A stretch of DNA of 10,704 nt, taken from the NCBI GenBank assembly GCA_944384285.1, contig CALWSX010000099.1:1-10704 (forward strand), read 5' to 3'. This document shows, piece after piece, positions 1 to 4,409 of the stretch; position 1 is the first letter of the stretch, and each line of letters begins with the position of its first letter. A program made the position numbers and the translations under genes. The stretch is from an uncultured Lachnospiraceae bacterium. Its GTDB lineage: Bacteria; Bacillota; Clostridia; Lachnospirales; Anaerotignaceae. The notes below the pieces were generated by a model. It was not told the origin of the DNA. It was given only the letters and a program-made list of their open reading frames with translations, and searched no databases.

Positions 1-834
1 TTGTGTAAAAATATTTTAACTTTTGTTTATTGCAACGAAAATAAAATCAATATTATAAAATTTGAAAATTCAGAATGCACAGAACCTCAGGTTATATGCG
101 ATGTTAGTCCTCTTTGCCAAACAGAAATATATAAAATTATAAAAATATCGGAAAACCATGCCTCAATGATTTATAAGACAAATAAAAATCAAACTGAATA
201 TATTGAATTTAAACTTGATGAGGAAAAAATCTCCTCTCCTGTTTTGATATCAAAAAATTCATATTTTACAAGTTTTTCAGGATTTGCAGATAAAGACAGT
301 GTACATATTGCTTATTGTGTAAAATACGGAAACCAGTCCCTTCTTTATTATTCAAAGAAAATAGAAAATGGATTTTCAAAACCTATTTTAATTCAAAAAG
401 GATATAATATTTCAAATGTATTTTTATTAAAAACTGATAAAAATATTGAAGTTCTCTATTTCTTAGAAAATGGATTTTTCTGCGCTTCTTCCGATAATTT
501 TGGAGAATCTTTCCAAACTAAAATAAAACTTGATAATATGACAAAAAATGAAATTATATCATCTGAATTTTTCAAATCAAAAAATGTAAAAACACCAAAT
601 ATTTTTGCTTCATTTTTACCTTCTTTAAATCGAGACCCTTGCAGTCTTATATTAAAAAAAGAAACAAAAGATTTAATTTTTGGAATGTTTAATCTATCAA
701 AAAATATAAATGCTGCTTCGAATGATACTTCTGAAAAAGCTTTACGTGATGAAATAAATTCTTTACGTTATGAAAATAATTTGCTTAAACAAGAACTTGA
801 AAAATATATGCAGATAAATAATAAATTTTATTAA
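1..834 (+). CDS. Hypothetical protein, Asp-box-like motif and C-terminal coiled coil (5' end may be cut)
   Basis: I do not recognise this family. The frame is open from the first base, so the TTG there may be an internal leucine codon and the true start may lie outside the window. The 277 visible residues are rich in alternating hydrophobic/polar segments that suggest beta strands. One stretch at about residues 164-171 (S-D-N-F-G-E-S-F) fits the Asp-box pattern S/T-x-D/N-x-G-x-S/T-aromatic seen in beta-propeller blades of sialidase-like proteins. The last 34 residues (244-277) form a likely coiled coil, with L248, L255, L262 and Y269 at heptad spacing and charged residues between. No signal peptide or membrane segment is visible in this part. 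A single Asp-box is weak evidence for a propeller, so no function is assigned. The gene converges on the lipoprotein gene and is separated from it by a hairpin terminator. Confidence 0.75.
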   Translation: MCKNILTFVYCNENKINIIKFENSECTEPQVICDVSPLCQTEIYKIIKISENHASMIYKTNKNQTEYIEFKLDEEKISSPVLISKNSYFTSFSGFADKDSVHIAYCVKYGNQSLLYYSKKIENGFSKPILIQKGYNISNVFLLKTDKNIEVLYFLENGFFCASSDNFGESFQTKIKLDNMTKNEIISSEFFKSKNVKTPNIFASFLPSLNRDPCSLILKKETKDLIFGMFNLSKNINAASNDTSEKALRDEINSLRYENNLLKQELEKYMQINNKFY

Positions 835-886
835 TATTATTCCGATTCAAAACATTTTATATGTATAAAAATTTTTATTTATAAGG

Positions 887-920
887 AAAAAGCACATTCC
901 CTAAATGGAAATGTGCTTTT
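887..920. terminator. Bidirectional rho-independent terminator
   Basis: The arms AAAAGCACATT-CC and GGAAATGTGCTTTT pair around the loop CTAAAT with one bulged base. T-rich sequence follows on both strands: CTTTTAATTT on plus, and five T on minus. It lies between two converging genes and can serve both. Confidence 0.8.
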
Positions 921-964
921 AATTTAAAAATTAACCTTATTTCTAAATTTTATAATCAGCAATC

Positions 965-2149
965 TTATCTATAATCATCATCACGTTCTTGTTCCGCTTT
1001 TATTATCTTTCCTGTTCTTGCCTCTACTTCATAATCATCTTCAATGCCATCAACAGCAAAATCTAATTCATAAGCGCCATCATCATAACCATATTCTTTT
1101 TTGTAAAAATCAGCTTCTTTTACTCCAAGTTCTTTAAATACTATTTCTTTTGCTTCTTCTAATGTTATATTTTCTTTATTACCGGTTGTTGGTGCAACAT
1201 AATCGTCATCATATTCTTCATGTGCTTTTACTATTTTACCTGTTTTTGCATCAACTTCATAATCATATTCTTTTCCATTTACTGAAAATTCAATATCATA
1301 AATTCCATTTTCAAGTTTATATTCTCTTTTGTAAAAATCAGCTTCTTTTACTCCAAGTTCTTTAAATACTATTTCTTTTGCTTCTTCCAAAGTTATATTT
1401 TCGCCTTTTGAAACACTTTTAGTAACCATGTTACTCTTTACATTCCAGTCATCATTATGTTCATAGTCAGCTTTGAGAATCTTTCCTGTTTTTGCATTAA
1501 CTTCATAGTCATATTCAATACCATCAACAGTAAATTCTAACTCATATATACCGTCATCAAGTTCATACTCTTTTTCAACAAAGTCTGCCTCTTTAACACC
1601 AAGCTGTGCTAAGACAAGCTCTTTTGCTTTTTCAAGACTAATAATTCCGTTAGTTTGGTCTTTCTCTTCTACAGATAAAGCAGAAGAATCTACGCCGTAT
1701 GATTTAACAGCTTTTCTTGCAGATTCTTTTATATCTTCGATAAAAGTATCATTTGGATAACTTGAACCTGCTTCAAGTTTAATTACAACATTCTTTGTTT
1801 TTCCATCTATTTTTTCATCAAAATATCCATCTTTATATATCTTTTCTATAATCAAATCTACGACTTCATCACATTCTTTATTTTTATAATCCTTTAATTC
1901 ACTTACAACTTTTTTACCGTCTTCGTTTATTCCCTGTAAATCTATTACTCTTCCTTTTGCATCATATTTTATTTGTATTTCAGGATTAACACTTAACAAA
2001 ATAGTTCCAACTGCATCATCATTAATCTGTGTTTCTTGTACACTTTGACTTACATTTGTTTGTTTTTGACAGCCAGATAATGAAAATAAAATTCCAAGTG
2101 CCATAAAAGCAACCACTATTTTTTTTGAATTTGATAATTTTTTCTTCAT
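965..2149 (-). CDS. Lipoprotein with an RsgI-like ectodomain and three PepSY repeats
   Basis: A secreted, lipid-anchored protein of 394 residues. Residues 1-27 are a lipoprotein signal peptide: a lysine-rich start, a hydrophobic core and the lipobox L-S-G-C with lipidated Cys27. Residues about 47-125 resemble the extracytoplasmic domain of RsgI anti-sigma factors. They contain the strand L-S-V-N-P-E-I (Asn55-Pro56), then D-A-K-G-R-V and G-I-N-E-D-G-K-K, which align by eye with the same stretch of the neighbouring RsgI. Three PepSY repeats follow at about 168-228, 250-310 and 326-386. Each has L-E-(K/E)-A-K-E, an L-G-V-K-E-A-D-F core and a T-G-K-I-(L/V/I)-K-A end. Repeats 2 and 3 are nearly identical. 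Known PepSY domains sit in protease propeptides and secreted proteins and are thought to inhibit proteases. The start has a strong RBS, AAGGAGAGG. A sigma-I-like promoter lies upstream. A role in tuning RsgI/SigI signalling is inference from domain content and position. Confidence 0.88.
   Translation of the reverse strand: MKKKLSNSKKIVVAFMALGILFSLSGCQKQTNVSQSVQETQINDDAVGTILLSVNPEIQIKYDAKGRVIDLQGINEDGKKVVSELKDYKNKECDEVVDLIIEKIYKDGYFDEKIDGKTKNVVIKLEAGSSYPNDTFIEDIKESARKAVKSYGVDSSALSVEEKDQTNGIISLEKAKELVLAQLGVKEADFVEKEYELDDGIYELEFTVDGIEYDYEVNAKTGKILKADYEHNDDWNVKSNMVTKSVSKGENITLEEAKEIVFKELGVKEADFYKREYKLENGIYDIEFSVNGKEYDYEVDAKTGKIVKAHEEYDDDYVAPTTGNKENITLEEAKEIVFKELGVKEADFYKKEYGYDDGAYELDFAVDGIEDDYEVEARTGKIIKAEQERDDDYR
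1099..1159 (-). repeat. 61-bp direct repeat, copy in PepSY repeat 3
   Basis: This stretch is identical, base for base, to 1327-1387. The offset is 228 bp, exactly 76 codons, so the two copies are in the same frame. It encodes the helix and L-G-V-K-E-A-D-F core of the third PepSY repeat and indicates recent duplication or gene conversion. Confidence 0.9.
1327..1387 (-). repeat. 61-bp direct repeat, copy in PepSY repeat 2
   Basis: This is the partner of the copy at 1099-1159 and is identical over 61 bases. The corresponding part of PepSY repeat 1 (near 1565-1640) is clearly related at the protein level but diverged in DNA, so repeats 2 and 3 are the younger pair. Confidence 0.9.
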
Positions 2150-2233
2150 AAATAACCTCTCCTTTACAAATTAAGTTTATCCTTTTATCATTTTTTAATG
2201 ATATGATATCTGTTTTTCGTTACATTTAAAGAT

Positions 2234-2261
2234 TACGTAATAAAAATTATAAAAGCGGGGG
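2234..2261 (-). promoter_or_regulatory. Sigma-I-like promoter upstream of the lipoprotein gene
   Basis: On the minus strand TTAACCCCC is followed by exactly 19 bases and then CGTA (2237-2234). The known sigma-I pattern has a C-run and/or A-tract near -35 and CGWA at -10. The same arrangement with the same spacing precedes sigI. A transcript from here would have a leader of roughly 75-80 nt, which contains a small hairpin (2186-2203, 7-bp AT-rich stem). This would let the lipoprotein be made separately from sigI-rsgI. Confidence 0.6.
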
Positions 2262-2285
2262 TTAATATAAAAAATTTTTTTATCA

Positions 2286-2990
2286 TTATTTTTTATCGTC
2301 ATCGTCGTCATCATCGTCATCGTTGTCATCATCGTCATCGTCGTCATCATCGTCATCATCGTCGTCATCATCGTCGTCATCATCATCGTCATCATCGTCA
2401 TCGTCATAAATTTCAAAATAATCATCTAATTCTTCAGGTGGACCTATTTTTACGTTAATTTTATTATCTAAATGAGAATTAAGCTCAAATATTACAAGGT
2501 CCTCAGTTGTTGTTTTCCAACCTGTATTTTTAGAATCTACTGTTAAAGCAATTTTTCCACTATCTTTTAAATATCCCATATCAATAGCTTTGTCAGCAAG
2601 TTCATCAGCAACTACATCTACTTTTTTTCCAAAATATTTATAACCTGATATTAAATCATTTCCATCTGTATTAACCCCTTCAATATTTAAAACATAGTTA
2701 AATCTGTTTACTTTAAGAATAACATCAGGGTTAATCGTCATTCTTACAGTTCCGAAAACAGTCGCAAAAACATTTACAGAAAAAATTAAAACAAGGATAA
2801 AACAAGCCGCAACTGTACTGTAAATATATTTTTTATTTAAATTTTTAGAATTTTTATTTTCTTTTAATATTATAACATCATAAACTTCCTGACCAACTTC
2901 ATACCCCATATTCGCAATTTTAATAAATCGCCCTTCGTTATCCAAAGCAACAGCATAACTCAAATGGCATTCCATAATAAGATACTTCAT
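2286..2990 (-). CDS. rsgI: Anti-sigma-I factor RsgI with poly-aspartate C-terminal tail
   Basis: A single-pass membrane anti-sigma factor that should hold SigI at the membrane. Residues 1-45 form the cytoplasmic RsgI N-terminal domain (MEC..YAVAL..EGRFIKI..GYEVGQEV). One transmembrane helix spans about 55-80. The extracytoplasmic domain at about 81-182 carries T-I-N-P-D-V (Asn87-Pro88). In studied RsgI proteins the Asn-Pro bond here is cut spontaneously and the two pieces stay associated until a signal separates them. After a short G-P-P-E-E-L-D-D linker, residues 196-232 are 36 Asp and one Asn, followed by two Lys and the stop. Many RsgI proteins instead carry carbohydrate-binding or disordered regions at this place. 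The gene overlaps the sigI stop by 4 bp (ATGA), so the two are translationally coupled. The RBS is AAAGGAG, 10 nt before ATG. Identity is firm; the role of the tail is unknown. Confidence 0.92.
   Translation of the reverse strand: MKYLIMECHLSYAVALDNEGRFIKIANMGYEVGQEVYDVIILKENKNSKNLNKKYIYSTVAACFILVLIFSVNVFATVFGTVRMTINPDVILKVNRFNYVLNIEGVNTDGNDLISGYKYFGKKVDVVADELADKAIDMGYLKDSGKIALTVDSKNTGWKTTTEDLVIFELNSHLDNKINVKIGPPEELDDYFEIYDDDDDDDDDDDDDDDDDDDDDDDDDDDNDDDDDDDDDKK
2295..2405 (-). repeat. Aspartate-codon trinucleotide tract (37 codons)
   Basis: An uninterrupted run of GAT/GAC codons on the minus strand: 20 GAT, 16 GAC and a single AAC (Asn, at 2322-2324). The two Asp codons are mixed irregularly, so the tract is not a pure microsatellite. 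It encodes the acidic tail of RsgI. The tract stands out as a GC-richer island in AT-rich DNA. Confidence 0.95.
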
Positions 2991-3730
2991 TTTTCATCTG
3001 CTCCTTTCTTTGGATTTATCTGTTTAATATGACCTCGTATAATTTCAAAACCATTAGTATATGCCAAAAGAAGTGCAGCCAAATATTTTCTGTGTCTTTC
3101 CAAAGTTTTAAGACTAATATCTGAACCTTTTGAAATAAGAGTCATAGGAATTTTCTTTGTTCGTAAAAAAGTTTCCATAACCTCATTATTTTCTTTTGCA
3201 AAAGAAAGAGCTTTATGGCAAGCATTTAAAGTTCTTTCCTGTTTTGGACAATTATCTGCAATATCTGTAAGAGTAAGCTCAAAATTTAAAAGTTCTTTTG
3301 AAAACAAAAGTATTTCATCTTTTACAGAAGATCTTAATTCAAGTTCTTCTGTTTCATTTTTTTCATCTGCTATTGTATCAATTAAAGCTTTTGTATCATT
3401 ATCAGAATTAGAAACATCTAAAGAAATAATATTTTTATGTCTTTTTTCTTTTCTGTAATAATCTATTAAACGATTTTTTATGTTTAAAGCAGAAAAAGTC
3501 AAAAATGCACCTCTATTCCTTTCATAGTTTAAAACAGATTCATGAAAAGCAAGCATGGCTATGCTTAATTCATCATCTTCTCCCTCTCTGGGAATTCTGT
3601 TTATAAATTTTGCTGTTTGTGTTTTTATAAAAGGCAGATATTTTTCTACCAATTTATCAGCACTTTCAGAACTTGTTTTTGATTTATAAACTTCTTCAAG
3701 TATCTCCTCGTTCCGAATTTTTTCTTCCAT
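2987..3730 (-). CDS. sigI: RNA polymerase sigma factor SigI
   Basis: A 247-residue alternative sigma factor of the SigI family, a usual length. Residues about 24-98 are sigma-70 region 2. The stretch EDDELSIAMLAF, followed by a conserved R-x-R-G-A-F-L-T-F and I-K-N-R-L-I-D-Y-Y-R-K-E (84-95), is typical of SigI and contacts core polymerase and the -10 element. The C-terminal part (about 190-235; KKIPMTLI..S-L-K-T-L-E-R-H-R-K-Y) is the SigI DNA-binding domain that reads the -35 region. In Bacillus SigI responds to heat and cell-wall stress; in cellulolytic clostridia SigI paralogues control polysaccharide-degrading enzymes. The start has RBS AGGAGTAA 8 nt upstream. A sigma-I-like promoter lies close upstream, which suggests self-activation. 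The gene is first in an operon with rsgI. What it controls outside this locus cannot be seen here. Confidence 0.93.
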   Translation of the reverse strand: MEEKIRNEEILEEVYKSKTSSESADKLVEKYLPFIKTQTAKFINRIPREGEDDELSIAMLAFHESVLNYERNRGAFLTFSALNIKNRLIDYYRKEKRHKNIISLDVSNSDNDTKALIDTIADEKNETEELELRSSVKDEILLFSKELLNFELTLTDIADNCPKQERTLNACHKALSFAKENNEVMETFLRTKKIPMTLISKGSDISLKTLERHRKYLAALLLAYTNGFEIIRGHIKQINPKKGADEK

Positions 3731-3756
3731 AATAAATTACTCCTATATAAAAAGAA

Positions 3757-3783
3757 TACGTATCCTACATAAAATTTTTGGGG
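3757..3783 (-). promoter_or_regulatory. Sigma-I-like promoter upstream of sigI
   Basis: On the minus strand AAAACCCC is followed by AAAAATTTT, and 19 bases after the last C comes CGTA (3760-3757). Spacing and both elements match the site upstream of the lipoprotein gene. The C-run next to an A-tract and the CGTA fit sigma-I promoters described in Bacillus and Clostridium. A start near 3750 would give a leader of about 20 nt that holds the sigI RBS. Confidence 0.62.
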
Positions 3784-3860
3784 TTTTAAATAAATAAATT
3801 TTATGGAATATATTATATACTATTAGAAAGCTTATAGTAAGTATTAATATATAAAAAAAT

Positions 3861-3883
3861 AAAGGGCTTTTAAAAAGCCCTTT
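3861..3883 (-). terminator. Rho-independent terminator after nrdDG
   Basis: AAAGGGCTTTT pairs with AAAAAGCCCTTT to form a stem with almost no loop. On the minus strand it is followed by a T-rich run (ATTTTTTTA). It lies just beyond the nrdG stop and separates nrdDG from sigI. Confidence 0.85.
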
Positions 3884-3899
3884 AAAATATTTGAAAATA

Positions 3900-4397
3900 T
3901 TAATCCATAAAAAGAATTATTTTACCTTTCTCCAAACTTTGCTTTACATCAATAATTCTTTGATTTTTACTTCCTCTGAAATTTAATTCCAAAGAACGCT
4001 CTTTTAAAACAAATTTTCCATCTACTAAAACATCAGTATTTTTTAAAAATTTAATAAAATCCTCATTTTCAGATGAAAGTATTTCTTCAAAAGTGTATCC
4101 TGTGTATGTCCATATATTTAAACCCTTTTCCTTAACTTTAGAAGCAATATATGCACAAGATTCCGCCTGCAAAAACGGCTCTCCTCCTGAAAAAGTAACT
4201 CCGTCTATAAGCTTATTGTCAAAAATAGCATTTAAAAGTTTATCTACGCTTACTTCTTTTCCACCTGTTAAAGAATGTGTTTCCGGATTATGGCAGCCTT
4301 CGCAGTTATGAACGCAACCTTGAGTAAAAATAACCATTCTTAACCCTAATCCATCAACTATAGAATCTCCCAAAACTTGAGATAATCTTATTTTCAT
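3900..4397 (-). CDS. nrdG: Anaerobic ribonucleotide reductase activating protein (radical SAM)
   Basis: A cytoplasmic radical-SAM enzyme that uses a [4Fe-4S] cluster and S-adenosylmethionine to make the glycyl radical on NrdD. Residues 28-35 hold the cluster motif C-V-H-N-C-E-G-C (CX3CX2C; Cys28, Cys32, Cys35), followed by H-N-P-E-T as is usual in NrdG. G-G-E-P at 71-74 is the SAM-binding loop, and W-T-Y-T-G-Y (96-101) is the next conserved strand. The length of 165 residues is normal for the family. The gene starts 12 nt after the nrdD stop, and its RBS (AAGGATG) overlaps that stop, so translation is probably coupled. It is the last gene of the operon; a terminator follows. Confidence 0.95.
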   Translation of the reverse strand: MKIRLSQVLGDSIVDGLGLRMVIFTQGCVHNCEGCHNPETHSLTGGKEVSVDKLLNAIFDNKLIDGVTFSGGEPFLQAESCAYIASKVKEKGLNIWTYTGYTFEEILSSENEDFIKFLKNTDVLVDGKFVLKERSLELNFRGSKNQRIIDVKQSLEKGKIILFMD

Positions 4398-4409
4398 AAA
4401 ACCACATCC

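Noticed and set aside
1150..1365. Plus-strand Leu/His-rich frame
   Set aside because: It is antisense to the PepSY repeats. Its composition follows from the repeated GAA/GAT-rich codons on the other strand, and there is no RBS.
2265..2285. A/T-only palindrome between rsgI and the lipoprotein gene as a terminator
   Set aside because: The stem is only A and T and would be too weak. The downstream promoter-like element explains the gap better, and read-through from rsgI is likely.
2281..2410. Trinucleotide repeat read as a CRISPR or tandem noncoding repeat
   Set aside because: The repeat unit is 3 bp, there are no spacers, and the run is in frame within rsgI.
2195..2425. Minus-strand reading frame rich in Met and Thr across the Asp tract
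   Set aside because: It is the shifted frame of the GAT/GAC repeat (ATG/ACG codons). It has no RBS and overlaps rsgI fully in a different frame.
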